A stretch of DNA of 64,000 bases from Sulfuracidifex tepidarius (GCF_008326425.1 NZ_AP018929.1:1812875-1876874); one strand, 5' to 3'. Positions 1 through 8,950 are shown, counted from the stretch's first letter. Numbers and translations: made by a program. Notes: generated by a model from the letters alone, not told the origin.

Positions 1-12
1 TTCTATTGTGAA

Positions 13-88
13 GCTCGGTAGAATTTTTTAGTATACATCGGAAGAAAAGTGAAGTTAACCTAGTTCACTTAGGACGCCGAGCCTTTTT
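13..88 (+). terminator. Nested stem-loop followed by a T-tract
   Basis: An outer stem pairs gctcgg (13-18) with ccgagc (77-82), and an inner stem pairs aagtgaa (47-53) with ttcactt (64-70). A run of five T follows at 84-88. This could be the 3' end of a transcript coming from left of the window or a short structured RNA. No protein frame crosses it. The region 1-215 shows nothing else that I can support. Confidence 0.3.
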
Positions 89-215
89 GTTAAAAGTATA
101 TTTTTTATTCAATTTCCTATTTTAGACTTCTGTATGTAATGTAATATCCTGTGTTACATTGGACGAGGAAAGTCAATATAGTAAACTACCCGCCTAACGA
201 AAAGTGCTTCCTGCT

Positions 216-506
216 TCATAGCTCCACCTTGCCAGGGGGTAGATAGCGGAGATCCACAGACCCTATGGGTTGTTCTAACCCTGATGTCGAGGAACATTCC
301 ACGTGTCTTGAAGACTGATTGAACAGAGACGTACCACACAGATCCTTGCTTAGAGTCATCTCAATGACGCTTGCCCCGTCTGTGACTGTCATCGAGACAC
401 GCATTACTTTTCTTGTATTTAAACGTACGTACAAGGTGACTATTCTCATGCGGGTCTTCCCCCTCGCCTTTGAACCCATCTCCCGTATATAATAAAAGAA
501 CAACAT
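216..506 (-). CDS. Hypothetical protein, 96 aa, weak support
   Basis: I do not recognise this protein. The ATG at 506 has a TATA-like stretch (about 531-537, minus strand) roughly 26 nt upstream, a normal distance for a leaderless archaeal gene. It is divergent from the PAP2 gene at 549. The product is basic near the N-terminus, has no membrane segment and shows no motif I know. Internal methionines (residues 10 and 20) offer later starts. It may be a small lineage-specific gene, a gene remnant, or no gene at all. Confidence 0.33.
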   Translation of the reverse strand: MLFFYYIREMGSKARGKTRMRIVTLYVRLNTRKVMRVSMTVTDGASVIEMTLSKDLCGTSLFNQSSRHVECSSTSGLEQPIGSVDLRYLPPGKVEL

Positions 507-548
507 TGTTTTGGCAAGTTTTATTATAGTTCTAAATAGCTCTATTGT

Positions 549-1229
549 GTGAACTGGAGATATATACTACCTATTTACTTTATATATATCTTGCTTTCAA
601 TTATAGTCAAACTAATAGGCGAACAGAACTTCCCTGGAAATGTTCTACTATACCATGCCATAAACTCGTCACAAGTGACTCTTCTAAATCCAATAATGGT
701 ATTTCTTTCTGAATATGGAAGAGAATACGTCTGGATTCCAGTAACTGCGGCTCTGTTTATTGCCGGGGGGAAGTACAGAAGAGCTTCGATAATCCTCGCG
801 TCCGCTTTCGTCCTGGCGATAATTTTTGGCGAACTGTCGAAATATGCTGTGGCTCAACCCAGACCTTTTCTGGTGCTCTCCACGTACCATCTCTTAGTCC
901 CTAAGCCTCATGATTTCTCATATCCATCAGGCCATGCCCTAATTGTCGGAGTAGGAGCTATAACTTTACTTCTGACGGTTCCATATTACATATCATTACC
1001 CCTCACTGCAGAAGCGATACTGGTCAGTTATTCTAGGGTCTACGTGGGAGTTCATTGGCCTTTGGACGTCCTAGCGGGATGGATATTAGCGGCAGCGATC
1101 TCGTTAACTGCTATAAAGCTAGAGTGGCTGGAGATGAAAATATATGACCGCGTGAAGAACCTTGCCACTCACGATAGAAATGAGGCGAATATGAAAGAAA
1201 TGAAAAAAGAGAAGAGGAATCAGAGTTAA
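549..1229 (+). CDS. PAP2-superfamily membrane phosphatase
   Basis: This is a membrane-bound phosphatase of the PAP2 (type 2 phosphatidic acid phosphatase) superfamily, probably acting on a lipid phosphate or polyprenyl pyrophosphate at the outer membrane face. All three signature blocks are visible: K98...R105-P106, P126-S-G-H129 and S162-R163 ... H169 ... D173. Hydrophobic segments surround them, with a first one at residues 5-22 and a basic C-terminal tail. The start is GTG at 549, with a T/A-rich box at about 519-527. It ends 2 nt from the convergent glycosyltransferase gene. The exact substrate (undecaprenyl/dolichyl pyrophosphate or phosphatidate) cannot be read from the sequence. Confidence 0.88.
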   Translation: MNWRYILPIYFIYILLSIIVKLIGEQNFPGNVLLYHAINSSQVTLLNPIMVFLSEYGREYVWIPVTAALFIAGGKYRRASIILASAFVLAIIFGELSKYAVAQPRPFLVLSTYHLLVPKPHDFSYPSGHALIVGVGAITLLLTVPYYISLPLTAEAILVSYSRVYVGVHWPLDVLAGWILAAAISLTAIKLEWLEMKIYDRVKNLATHDRNEANMKEMKKEKRNQS

Positions 1230-1231
1230 TT

Positions 1232-2395
1232 TCAGATTTTTCCCGACCTCTCAGTTTTAACCCATACTTTCTTTGCGTGGAGTAACTCTAAAGTCATGGC
1301 ATAGAAATTCATCAGAATGATAAAGTCAATATATGCTAAGGACAGGACGGGGAACAGCGGCTCTATCATGTGTCTCCTTGAGATCGCCACTGATATCAGG
1401 AAGGACATAAGGGTAGCTATAGAAAGAAGTGCACTAGCTATGAAATACATAACGCTGAACGGATAGAGAAGGAACAGTCCGTAGTTCACAACCGATATTA
1501 CCATGAACACCGGGCTTAGAGTTATTATCATGCCGTCTATGACTTTCTTGTTTATTTTCTTTGTTACCTTCAGTGAAACTTCGAAATGACCTCTATACCA
1601 CCTTATTCTCTGCTTCCATAAAACTCTGAACTTGACCGGGACTTCCCTCCATGTTATCGCATTAGGAGAGTAAACTACCTTCAGCCCTAAGGCATGTATC
1701 TTTAAGCTGAGGTCTAAATCCTCGGTCAATCCGTTCTCATCCCATCCGCCTAAGCTGAGCAACACGTCCTTTCTTATGAAGGAACAAGTTCCCTCAAGCG
1801 GAACGAAAAGGCCGGACCTCGCTCTACCAGCTATAGAGTATTCATAAAGGAGTTCTTCAAGCGATGCGAACCTTGACGTGAGCGACTCCCTGACATTCAC
1901 GGGAATCAATCTCCCCTGCACTGCACCTACCTTAGGATCGGAGAACTTAGGAGCTACGATAGATAAAACGTCTATTTTAGGTATGCTATCAGCGTCGAAT
2001 ACTCCTATCACTTCTCCTTTAGATATCGAAACAGCGTAGTTCAACGCTCTGCTCTTTCCATTTACCACGTTTGAAGGAGAGAGCGAAATGCACTTCAAGT
2101 TATCGTATTTAGCTTCATACCTCTTACATTGTTCCTCCGTGTCATCGGTTGATCCGTCCTGCATTACCATGATGTCGTATTTGGACTTATCATACTCCAT
2201 GTTAACTAGCCTGTCCAGAAGTCTTGGAAGGACTTGCCCTTCATTTTTAGCTGGTACAAGTATCGAAAATCTCACTCCACTATATTCCCTTCCCTCGATG
2301 GGTTTCCACGTTACACCCCTTATAGCTAGAAAGGAATTGTAAGCACTCCATGAAGACATAGCTAGACTAAGTATCAGCAATAATACTTGCAACAT
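1232..2395 (-). CDS. Membrane glycosyltransferase family 2
   Basis: This is a processive-type GT2 glycosyltransferase of 387 aa, resembling the cellulose/hyaluronan/PNAG synthase group. An N-terminal hydrophobic helix (residues 3-20) precedes the catalytic domain, which has QDGSTDD near residue 78, the FDADS metal-binding motif near 133, the TEDLDLS acid motif near 225 and QRIRWYRG near 262. Three or so hydrophobic helices follow (about 285-375). It probably makes or extends an exopolysaccharide or a lipid-linked glycan on the cytoplasmic face of the membrane. The sugar cannot be inferred. It is convergent with the PAP2 gene. Confidence 0.85.
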   Translation of the reverse strand: MLQVLLLILSLAMSSWSAYNSFLAIRGVTWKPIEGREYSGVRFSILVPAKNEGQVLPRLLDRLVNMEYDKSKYDIMVMQDGSTDDTEEQCKRYEAKYDNLKCISLSPSNVVNGKSRALNYAVSISKGEVIGVFDADSIPKIDVLSIVAPKFSDPKVGAVQGRLIPVNVRESLTSRFASLEELLYEYSIAGRARSGLFVPLEGTCSFIRKDVLLSLGGWDENGLTEDLDLSLKIHALGLKVVYSPNAITWREVPVKFRVLWKQRIRWYRGHFEVSLKVTKKINKKVIDGMIITLSPVFMVISVVNYGLFLLYPFSVMYFIASALLSIATLMSFLISVAISRRHMIEPLFPVLSLAYIDFIILMNFYAMTLELLHAKKVWVKTERSGKI

Positions 2396-2494
2396 TGAAG
2401 ATGATTTATGTAGAATACATTAAATGCTTTGCTTATCGGTAATCCGATGCTCTCCGTCCTTCGGTTTAAAACCTTAGTCGAGAAATATTAAGTC

Positions 2495-2749
2495 ATGAGC
2501 TCGATCAGATCCCTCTTGGGGGATTATGAACCCCGTGGTAAGTTAGTTCAGGGAGTAGGCAAGTTCATAGCGTTTGGGTTGGACGATCCATTTCACATCA
2601 CTACAGTCACTGGGCTAGCAGTCTACGGTGTGGGGAAAATGATGGAAAGAAGAAGTAACTACGGGATAAGGCGCGCGAAAATGGATATTCATATGACTAT
2701 CAACGAGATGAACAAAATGGTAAATGAGATCCGAAGCCTCAGGTTTTAA
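2495..2749 (+). CDS. Hypothetical protein, 84 aa
   Basis: I do not recognise this small protein. The ATG at 2495 follows a clear TATA box (ggtttaaaacc, about 2462-2472) at the distance expected for a leaderless transcript. The middle (residues 20-48) is weakly hydrophobic and glycine-containing, and the C-terminal third looks like an amphipathic helix rich in Met, Asn and Glu. It lies 23 nt upstream of the UPF0282 gene on the same strand and is probably co-transcribed with it. Confidence 0.65.
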   Translation: MSSIRSLLGDYEPRGKLVQGVGKFIAFGLDDPFHITTVTGLAVYGVGKMMERRSNYGIRRAKMDIHMTINEMNKMVNEIRSLRF

Positions 2750-2772
2750 ATGATCAAAGTAAGATTATTTTT

Positions 2773-3696
2773 ATGAAGATAGTACCTATTGCGTTTGAAA
2801 GCCTTGGGGTTAGGTCTCAGGCTACTTTTCTGGAGACCCCAGACCTTAAGATACTTGTTGATCCTGCTGTCTCCCTTGCACCTAGGAGGTACGGTCTTCC
2901 ACCTCATAAGCTCGAGGTAGAGAAACTCCTGGAATTGGCTAGGTCTGTGAAAGAATACGCCGAGGAAGCTGACGTCCTGATAATAACACATTATCACTAT
3001 GATCATCACGATCCTGGATTCGTAATACCTAGGGACATATACAAGGGAAAGAAAGTTTTCATAAAAGATCCCAACTCCTTCATAAACGCGAGCCAGGGTA
3101 AGGGAAGAGCTCCGAGATTCCTCAATTCCATCAAGGGACTTCCTGACTCAGTTCAGCCAGCTGACGGAAAGGAGGTAGTCTTGGGTCATACGAAGATAAG
3201 GTTTTCATGTCCCGTTCTCCACGGGGCTGACGAGAAAATGGGTTACGTAATCCAAGTTGCAGTTTCTGACGGAGATGAGACAGTGATGTTCACTTCCGAC
3301 ATAGAGGGAGCTCCTAAGGAAATGCACGTGAAGTTCACCCAGGAAGTTAAACCTTCAACTCTGATAATAGATGGACCTTTGTCTTACATGCTGGGATACG
3401 CGCTAACAGAGGAACAGTTCAACGCCGCCATGAACAACCTAGAGAAAATAGTGAAACAAGGTCTAACCACGATGATAGTGGATCATCACTTGGTTAGGGA
3501 TCAACGCTATCGCGAGATAATTTCGTCTTTGAAGTCCAAGGTGAAGGAAGTTAACGCTAACGTCGTTACAGCTGCAGAATATCTGGGGAGAGAGGAGAAC
3601 CCGTTGGAGTCCAGGAGGAAGGAACTTTTCTCGGAGAGTAATGAGCCGGCCAAGCTACCCCGTGGTGTGGCGGAACTCCTTAAGGGAGGAGGGTGA
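2773..3696 (+). CDS. UPF0282-family metallo-beta-lactamase-fold hydrolase
   Basis: This protein has the metallo-beta-lactamase fold and matches the archaeal UPF0282 family in length (307 aa) and N-terminus. The metal-binding signature THYHYDHHD is at residues 72-80, and further histidine/aspartate positions appear at VLHGAD (about 154-159), TSDIEG (about 174-179) and DHHLVRDQ (about 237-244), consistent with a two-metal site. The physiological substrate of the family is not known to me. The 3' end overlaps the convergent VIT1-like gene by 17 bp. Confidence 0.85.
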   Translation: MKIVPIAFESLGVRSQATFLETPDLKILVDPAVSLAPRRYGLPPHKLEVEKLLELARSVKEYAEEADVLIITHYHYDHHDPGFVIPRDIYKGKKVFIKDPNSFINASQGKGRAPRFLNSIKGLPDSVQPADGKEVVLGHTKIRFSCPVLHGADEKMGYVIQVAVSDGDETVMFTSDIEGAPKEMHVKFTQEVKPSTLIIDGPLSYMLGYALTEEQFNAAMNNLEKIVKQGLTTMIVDHHLVRDQRYREIISSLKSKVKEVNANVVTAAEYLGREENPLESRRKELFSESNEPAKLPRGVAELLKGGG

Positions 3697-4435
3697 CTGG
3701 GAAGAAGTGAGCTAAGATTACACCTCCCATGTAACTTCCTATCAGAGCGAGAGAGCCAGTTCCGACTTGTTCCAGAGCACCCCTGACCCTGCTCAGTCCA
3801 GTGTACTTGGAACCCATTGCTCCGAACAGCCCGAGCGAGACTAACGCTATGACTACTGATCCAACCAAGAATGCGTCAAAGTCTCCTCCCACGAAGTACC
3901 CCACTATGAATGGTGAAAGTGGGAGTAATCCACCTACAACCAGGTATAACGCCATGATGAAGCCCAGTTTCACAGGGTTCTCGAAGTCCTCAGGGAATAT
4001 CCTCAGTTCGTTTGCCATCATCTCCTGTAAAACGCTTTGCTTGTTCTTCCAAAGTTTCTCTGCTATGTTCTTTGCCTCTTCCTCAGTGAAGCCTTTTTCT
4101 AAGTAGAACTGTACCAGCTCTTCTTTCTCCATGTTTGGGTATTTCTCTATTTCCATCTTCTCTTTCTTTATTTCATTATCTATGACCTGCATCCTAACTC
4201 TCGTTGATATATACTCTCCTATACCCATCGAGAATGCCTGGCCTATTGTAGCTATTAGACCTGCAACTAGTACGGCAATAACGTCATGTTCGAACCCTGC
4301 AGCTCCTATCGCTATTGCACCCACTCCTATTAACCCATCCTGTATTCCGAATACCTTAGTTCTGAACTTGTCCGCTTCGTCAGTGTAATGCCTGACAGGT
4401 TCATAATTGTCTGAGTTTTTTTCCATGGACTTCAA
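3680..4435 (-). CDS. VIT1/CCC1-family iron/manganese transporter
   Basis: This integral membrane protein (251 aa) is of the vacuolar iron transporter (VIT1/CCC1, DUF125) family, which moves Fe2+ or Mn2+ across membranes. The first helices contain [12 protein letters not shown] and GIGEYIS, where the family has metal-handling Asp and Glu. A hydrophilic central domain rich in Glu/Lys (about residues 88-148: [26 protein letters not shown]) matches the cytosolic metal-binding bundle. Three further hydrophobic segments follow. In an acidophile exposed to high ferrous iron a detoxifying role is plausible, but that is inference. Confidence 0.85.
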   Translation of the reverse strand: MKSMEKNSDNYEPVRHYTDEADKFRTKVFGIQDGLIGVGAIAIGAAGFEHDVIAVLVAGLIATIGQAFSMGIGEYISTRVRMQVIDNEIKKEKMEIEKYPNMEKEELVQFYLEKGFTEEEAKNIAEKLWKNKQSVLQEMMANELRIFPEDFENPVKLGFIMALYLVVGGLLPLSPFIVGYFVGGDFDAFLVGSVVIALVSLGLFGAMGSKYTGLSRVRGALEQVGTGSLALIGSYMGGVILAHFFPVTLLP

Positions 4436-4530
4436 TAATATAAATTCCTGATTTAAACTATTCGTGTATTACGACAAATGAAAGAAAAGGAATAACTATT
4501 ACGACTAGGCGAAAAAGATGTAAATTGCTT

Positions 4531-5199
4531 TCATTGTTCCCTGTCGCATCTGGCTTTATGGACACAGTATTTGCACTGCCAGCTCATGTCCTGGTTCTGT
4601 TTAGCCTCTGGAGGAGGAGTCTCCCTCTTGAGCAGGTAACCGTGAAGCGACTCTGACCTTTCTAAGGTCTTATTGTAGAGGTCCTGGTCGAAGTTCATTG
4701 GTATTTCCTCAATTTCGAAGTTGCTCCTATCCACGTAAAGGAGTATACCGTGCGATCTAGGATAAGCCCTCAAGTACATGTTCAGTTGTGCTCTGTGTTC
4801 CAGTTTAGGTAAGAACCCCTTCCTTAACTTGTCCTGAAGGTCGTCAACACTTTTGACCTCGACTATGTATCTCTCTTTCGTAAACTGTATAATTATTATG
4901 TCGTCAGCTCTACCCGAGAAGACTATCTCGCTGTTAGAAGGATGAGGTATCCTTATAGGTACCTCACTTATTACGTTGATCCCCTGTTCTTCCTTGAGTA
5001 GATCTGCAATGAGCTCGTGAAGTGCACTACCTAGAACAGTGAACCTTGTGCTTTCATACCCTATGGATACTGGGTACATCCTGTCATAGTACTGTTTCCT
5101 CACACAATTCCATATCTGTGAAGGCCAATATTCTCCATCGAAGCTGTCCTTGATCTCGTTCTCTGACAAGCGTTTATAAATGATTTCCTTCACTACCAT
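4531..5199 (-). CDS. Orphan Cas4/RecB-like nuclease with four cysteines
   Basis: This is a PD-(D/E)XK exonuclease of the Cas4/RecB type (222 aa). Visible elements are C32 near the N-terminus, H61 (GSALHE), D99-D100 (SGRADD), E114-x-K116 (IVEVKS), the QLNMY motif at 138-142, and a C-terminal cysteine cluster C209-x2-C212-x5-C218. One N-terminal plus three C-terminal cysteines is the arrangement that holds an iron-sulfur cluster in Cas4. There is no CRISPR array or other cas gene in the window, so a role in DNA repair or end processing is as likely as adaptation. The start ATG at 5199 has an A/T box (attttaaaaata) about 26 nt upstream. Confidence 0.85.
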   Translation of the reverse strand: MVVKEIIYKRLSENEIKDSFDGEYWPSQIWNCVRKQYYDRMYPVSIGYESTRFTVLGSALHELIADLLKEEQGINVISEVPIRIPHPSNSEIVFSGRADDIIIIQFTKERYIVEVKSVDDLQDKLRKGFLPKLEHRAQLNMYLRAYPRSHGILLYVDRSNFEIEEIPMNFDQDLYNKTLERSESLHGYLLKRETPPPEAKQNQDMSWQCKYCVHKARCDREQ

Positions 5200-5409
5200 A
5201 GAGATTTCATGGGCTATAATTTTAAAAATATTGTGGACGTTTTTATATTTGGTTTTATTTTAACAATAATAATTCATAGAAACGACTGTTTAATGCGACC
5301 CTTTCTCATCTAGGGGTGCTGAACTGGGAACAATAGAACTTTTACCCTTGAATTAAATTTTTGTATGATAGTTACAGGAAGATATTCTATTCTCTTCATC
5401 ATCTAGCAT

Positions 5410-5556
5410 ATGAGATTTAGCACTTTAGGTGATGTGATTAAACACACGTATGGACAACTAACAAAATATGCTCAAGTTTTGCAGAAGTATTTCGAAGATC
5501 CTCATTGGTTTACCTTGAACCTCTCTTCATCAACGAGGGAAATTAGACCTGAATAG
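5410..5556 (+). CDS. Possible small protein, 48 aa
   Basis: A 48-codon frame starting at ATG 5410 and ending at TAG 5554-5556. It would encode a protein starting MRFSTLGDVIKHTYG, with an amphipathic middle and aromatic residues. Its last 55 bp run antisense to the end of the AAA-associated gene. I see no convincing Shine-Dalgarno, so support is only the open frame and plausible composition. The rest of 5200-5501 is A/T-rich and shows only the promoter of the Cas4-like gene. Confidence 0.22.
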   Translation: MRFSTLGDVIKHTYGQLTKYAQVLQKYFEDPHWFTLNLSSSTREIRPE

Positions 5557-5972
5557 ACTCCCCATTCAGCAAGTGTGATCTGAAGGTCATATTTACCTTG
5601 AGGGGAATTATAGCTCTGTATTCCTTTCCTTTCTAACTCATCCATTAGTTCATCTAGAGTGAACTCTTTCAACTCTACCGCAGTCTTGAAGGGTTCTACG
5701 TCCCTTATGGACTCTAGGATGAGCTTTTTCCTTTGTTTTAAGTTAGCGTTAAGGAACTGTAATCCTTTATCTGCGATGATTATATCGCCTCCTCCTATAG
5801 TGACGAAGCCTAGGTAGCTAGCAGTGTAAACTATAGGCATCATGTCATCTATGTCGATCCCCATATCCATGGCGAGTTCGTAGAGGTCAGCTTTACCACC
5901 GTAATTGTTATTGAGAACCATCAGAAGCCCCACTAGGTCAGCTATCCTGGCATTAGGATCTATTAACTCCAT
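5502..5972 (-). CDS. Stand-alone AAA-associated C-terminal domain protein (COG4754/PF09821 type)
   Basis: This 156 aa protein matches the AAA-associated C-terminal domain that normally sits fused behind the ATPase of certain anion-type ABC transporters. Characteristic blocks are DLVGLLMVL near the N-terminus, ADLYELAMDMGIDIDDMMPI (about 28-47), a LGFVTI block, the ADKGLQF block and LKQRKKLILESI. The fold resembles winged-helix modules and is thought to be regulatory. Here it is a free protein with no ATPase next to it. A cognate ABC ATPase lacking this domain lies at 46732 together with a duplicated permease. Neighbours on the same strand are a small membrane protein and the Cas4-like gene, but the spacing does not suggest a tight operon. 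Confidence 0.75.
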   Translation of the reverse strand: MELIDPNARIADLVGLLMVLNNNYGGKADLYELAMDMGIDIDDMMPIVYTASYLGFVTIGGGDIIIADKGLQFLNANLKQRKKLILESIRDVEPFKTAVELKEFTLDELMDELERKGIQSYNSPQGKYDLQITLAEWGVYSGLISLVDEERFKVNQ

Positions 5973-6065
5973 ATGAAGATTTAAAAGAGACTCTAGATTT
6001 AAAAGTGATGCAGAGATTTCTTTCTATTTATTGTATTGATTGCTTTTCCCAGCTTTAATGTTAGG

Positions 6066-6452
6066 TTATGTTTTTCGGTCAGCTTTGTTACTAATAATAT
6101 TATTTTTCTCTGCCATTAAACCGCCTATTACAGTTAACAAAGGAAAGATGTAGAATCCTAAGACCATGAGTATATCTACCGCAGAAATGAAAGAGGAGGA
6201 ACCGAACTCTGCAAGGGCCCTGTCATGTGCTCCAGAGATAGCTGACGTCACTATCTCTAACCCTCCTATCAATGTTGAGATTAAGGGAATGTGCTTCCTT
6301 GAGGCTAGCATGAAGAGCGAAATCAGGACAGCTAAAGCTACCACGGTTCCTCCAGTTACGAGGGGAGGAACCACACGAAATAGGAGGAGTCCGCCCATCG
6401 CAAGAGCTACAGCTGACCCTAGGAGACCGACCTTAAGGAGGTTAAGCCACAC
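6066..6452 (-). CDS. Small membrane protein, about four TM helices
   Basis: This 128 aa protein is almost entirely hydrophobic, with about four predicted helices (roughly residues 8-28, 31-50, 55-72 and 92-112) and a short charged C-terminal tail. I recognise no family. The start is GTG at 6452, supported by a TATA box at 6476-6481 centred 26-27 nt upstream. The same box serves the divergent gene at 6506. A transporter or quinone-linked role would be pure guesswork. Confidence 0.6.
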   Translation of the reverse strand: MWLNLLKVGLLGSAVALAMGGLLLFRVVPPLVTGGTVVALAVLISLFMLASRKHIPLISTLIGGLEIVTSAISGAHDRALAEFGSSSFISAVDILMVLGFYIFPLLTVIGGLMAEKNNIISNKADRKT

Positions 6453-6473
6453 AGCGTAATATCGAAAGGAAGG

Positions 6474-6482
6474 TATTTAAAG
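6474..6482. promoter_or_regulatory. Shared symmetric TATA box of two divergent genes
   Basis: The sequence tttaaa (6476-6481) is its own reverse complement. Its centre is 27.5 nt before the GTG at 6506 (plus) and 26.5 nt before the GTG at 6452 (minus). No second TATA candidate is visible in the 53-bp intergenic gap, so one box appears to direct leaderless transcription both ways. Confidence 0.55.
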
Positions 6483-6505
6483 AGTTTCATTTCAACATTA
6501 TCTTC

Positions 6506-6868
6506 GTGGAGTCAAAATCATTAACTCAAAATCAGTTCTTCTCATACTTCATGACCACCTCCGACATGTATCTGAATCTTTCAAAGAGCAGTGACGTTGT
6601 ACCTACTAGGTGCGAGTTACTCTACGAATCAGTTAGCAGTTCTATAAAGATGCTTCAGTACTACTTTCACATAGACAAACCGAGGGATGAGGCGGTGAGA
6701 ATTTTGTCTGACATACTAGGAGACTGGGTCCAAGAAGCCTACGACATAGCCCTGAAACTGCACTACGATGGATATATCTCGGAGAACCTCTTGGAGGAAG
6801 ACCTTGCAGTTTACGAGGAGAAGATCAGATCCTTTGTGAGGGACGCTGAAGAAGTCATAACTGGTTAA
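6506..6868 (+). CDS. Helical hypothetical protein, possibly PaREP1/HEPN-like
   Basis: This 120 aa protein is predicted to be nearly all alpha-helical. The middle (CELLYESVSSSIKMLQYY, about 32-49) and the spacing of helices resemble PaREP1/HEPN-type archaeal proteins, but the HEPN catalytic RxxxxH motif is not evident, so the assignment is weak. The start is GTG at 6506, set by the TATA box at 6476-6481. It ends inside the convergent aminotransferase gene (14 bp overlap). Confidence 0.55.
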   Translation: MESKSLTQNQFFSYFMTTSDMYLNLSKSSDVVPTRCELLYESVSSSIKMLQYYFHIDKPRDEAVRILSDILGDWVQEAYDIALKLHYDGYISENLLEEDLAVYEEKIRSFVRDAEEVITG

Positions 6869-7994
6869 CGCTCTTTCTCAGAATTTCAACCCCTCTTCTT
6901 ATTTCTTCTTCTTTTGCGTTGGTTATGCTCAACCTAGCCATGGTATTCCCTCCGCGTAAGAAGAAAGGTTTAGCTGGTACGAAGCTCAGTCCTCCCTTCA
7001 CAGCTTCCCTGAAAACAGACCAACTGTCCTTTTTCAAGTCCAAGAGGAGAAAGAAGCCGCAGGACGGTTTATTAAACAAGTCGAAGCCGTTCTCCGTCAG
7101 AGAGTCTGTGAGGACTTTCATCTTGTTAGAGTAGTGCTCGCTCATTCTGGACGACAGGTCCTTTATTAACCCCTTCTTAAGTAGGAGCGATACCACGTAC
7201 TGATTTACCGTAGAGGTAGAGAAGTCAAGTTGCTCCAGGAGGGATATCTTCTCCATGATTTTCCTGTCTCCCACTGCGAACCCAACCCTTAACCCTGGGG
7301 CAAGGATTTTACTGAAACTGCCTACGTATATTACTTTTCCCCAGTTATCGAAGTTCTTGATAGGAGGTGGAACTTTACCCGCTATGGGTCTGTACGGGTC
7401 GTCCTCTATGACGAAGAAGTCGCTCTCGTGGGCTAGCTCCGCTATCTCTTTCCTCTTCTCGACTGACATGGTCACACCTGCGGGATTATGGCAATTTGGT
7501 ATTACATAAAGTAGCTTTATCTTAGTTACCTTGGTCAGACTCCTCACCATGTCCACATCTATTCCGTCCCCCTTCACGTCGAAGGGAAGGGAAACGGAAG
7601 CCCTAAGTTTCATGGTGTTGAATGTCTCCACAAAGGTAGGATTTTCAACTCCTACAACGTCGTTCTCGAGGAAGTACTTTGAAATTAGCTCCATTGCGTG
7701 CTGAGCCCCGCTTGTTACCACTGTCATGTCGTCTTTCGTTGTGACGTTCAGCAAAGGCAGAAAGTGCTTGTTTATGCTCTCTATCAATTCCTCCTGTCCT
7801 CCGGCCCCTGGGTAAATGAGTGACTTGAAGCCTATATTCTCTATTACCTCGTTGTATGCCTCCTCAATCTCTTTCACGGGCATGACTGCAGGGTCTGGGT
7901 TTCCACTGGCTAGGTTTATCTCCACCTTCTTCGCTATCTGAGACCCTAGTTCCACGGGCGATAGCCTAATTTCCCTTCCTATTCTCGACGCCAT
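6855..7994 (-). CDS. PLP-dependent aminotransferase, class I/II
   Basis: This is a fold-type I aminotransferase of 379 aa, of the 2-aminoadipate/MocR-like group. The PLP lysine is K229 in the SFSKILAPGLRVGF block. Also visible are the PNCHNPAG motif (N170), the EDDPYRP motif (D199, Y201) and TSGAQHA for phosphate binding (about 94-100). A C-terminal RLSI carries the likely carboxylate-binding arginine. The gene overlaps the upstream ornithine-cyclodeaminase-like gene by 16 bp, so the two are translationally coupled and probably work in one amino acid pathway. The substrate cannot be fixed; aminoadipate, aromatic or branched amino acids are all possible. Confidence 0.88.
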   Translation of the reverse strand: MASRIGREIRLSPVELGSQIAKKVEINLASGNPDPAVMPVKEIEEAYNEVIENIGFKSLIYPGAGGQEELIESINKHFLPLLNVTTKDDMTVVTSGAQHAMELISKYFLENDVVGVENPTFVETFNTMKLRASVSLPFDVKGDGIDVDMVRSLTKVTKIKLLYVIPNCHNPAGVTMSVEKRKEIAELAHESDFFVIEDDPYRPIAGKVPPPIKNFDNWGKVIYVGSFSKILAPGLRVGFAVGDRKIMEKISLLEQLDFSTSTVNQYVVSLLLKKGLIKDLSSRMSEHYSNKMKVLTDSLTENGFDLFNKPSCGFFLLLDLKKDSWSVFREAVKGGLSFVPAKPFFLRGGNTMARLSITNAKEEEIRRGVEILRKSVNQL

Positions 7995-8932
7995 TTGCCT
8001 TTAACCTCCAGTTCTAACGCATTCCCCTTCCTTTTAACTTCCTCATAAAGTGATGACATAACTGCGACGTCTTCTAGACCTATTCCAACGGACTTAAACA
8101 AGGTCACTAAACCCTCCTCCCTCCTAGCTTTCGCCCTGCCTGAGATCATGGAAGAGATCGTAACTATTTTGTTTTCGTCTAACATCCCCATTTTCTTGGA
8201 AAGGATCAAGTCCCCAGCCTCTTCCAAAGCCATGTCCACGTCCTCTACTACTATCATGGAAGAGCTCTTCACCACTTCAGGGTAAAGTTCGCTCTTCTCA
8301 GGTATGTTGGACCCCATAGCGTTGACGTGAGTTCCCTTGTTCAGATAATCGAGCTTAAGGAAAGGATCCTTGGCTCTGGTTATTGTAACCACGACCTCGC
8401 TCTCCTTACATAGGGTTTTCATGTCCACGGGGAACACCTTGATCCCTTTGCTCTGCAAGTAGCTCAACGCGTTCTTCATCCTGTCCTGACTCCTGGTGAA
8501 GACGTCTATCTTAACTCCGGGCTTCAGTTCGTGGAAAGCCTCAATCTGAGCTAGCCCTTGCTTCCCCAAGCCTATGATCCCTACGGAAGAGTAAGCTTTG
8601 ACTGTGAAATCTGAGGCTAAAACCGAGAGAGCCCCTGTTCTGATCTGAGTCAGCCTGTCAGACTCTATCATGGAGAGTATTTCTCCGTTCTTATCAAACA
8701 GTGTTGACATGAAAGTGCCGTTCACGAACGTCTTGTAACCCAAGTATTCTCTGAACCCACCAGCTTGATACGTTAAAGTAGACCCAGATATGGAAGTCCT
8801 CATCCTTTTTGAATTGACAGCCATTTTCCTATCTAAAAACTCGAATGCTTCCCTCATTGCAGAATAAGCCATGGGGTATGTTAGAGTAGAGTTCACGTCC
8901 ACTTCTCTGATCAGGAGGGCCAATGTTACCAT
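7979..8932 (-). CDS. Ornithine cyclodeaminase/mu-crystallin family dehydrogenase
   Basis: This NAD(P)-dependent enzyme (317 aa) belongs to the ornithine cyclodeaminase/mu-crystallin family. It has the Rossmann motif GIIGLGKQG at about 117-125, preceded by the TQIRTGALS substrate block (about 95-103) and followed by HVNAMGSNIPEKSEL (about 203-217). Archaeal members act as ornithine cyclodeaminase, alanine dehydrogenase or cyclic-imine reductase. The overlap with an aminotransferase gene favours an imine/amino acid interconversion, but that is inference. The ATG at 8932 is 24 nt from the centre of the palindromic TATA box that also serves the divergent HTH gene. Confidence 0.85.
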   Translation of the reverse strand: MVTLALLIREVDVNSTLTYPMAYSAMREAFEFLDRKMAVNSKRMRTSISGSTLTYQAGGFREYLGYKTFVNGTFMSTLFDKNGEILSMIESDRLTQIRTGALSVLASDFTVKAYSSVGIIGLGKQGLAQIEAFHELKPGVKIDVFTRSQDRMKNALSYLQSKGIKVFPVDMKTLCKESEVVVTITRAKDPFLKLDYLNKGTHVNAMGSNIPEKSELYPEVVKSSSMIVVEDVDMALEEAGDLILSKKMGMLDENKIVTISSMISGRAKARREEGLVTLFKSVGIGLEDVAVMSSLYEEVKRKGNALELEVKGKWRRE

Positions 8933-8950
8933 TAGAACTACGTGCCTCCA

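Noticed and set aside
4531-5199. Cas4 as part of a local CRISPR system
   Set aside because: No cas1, cas2 or array in the window; kept as an orphan.
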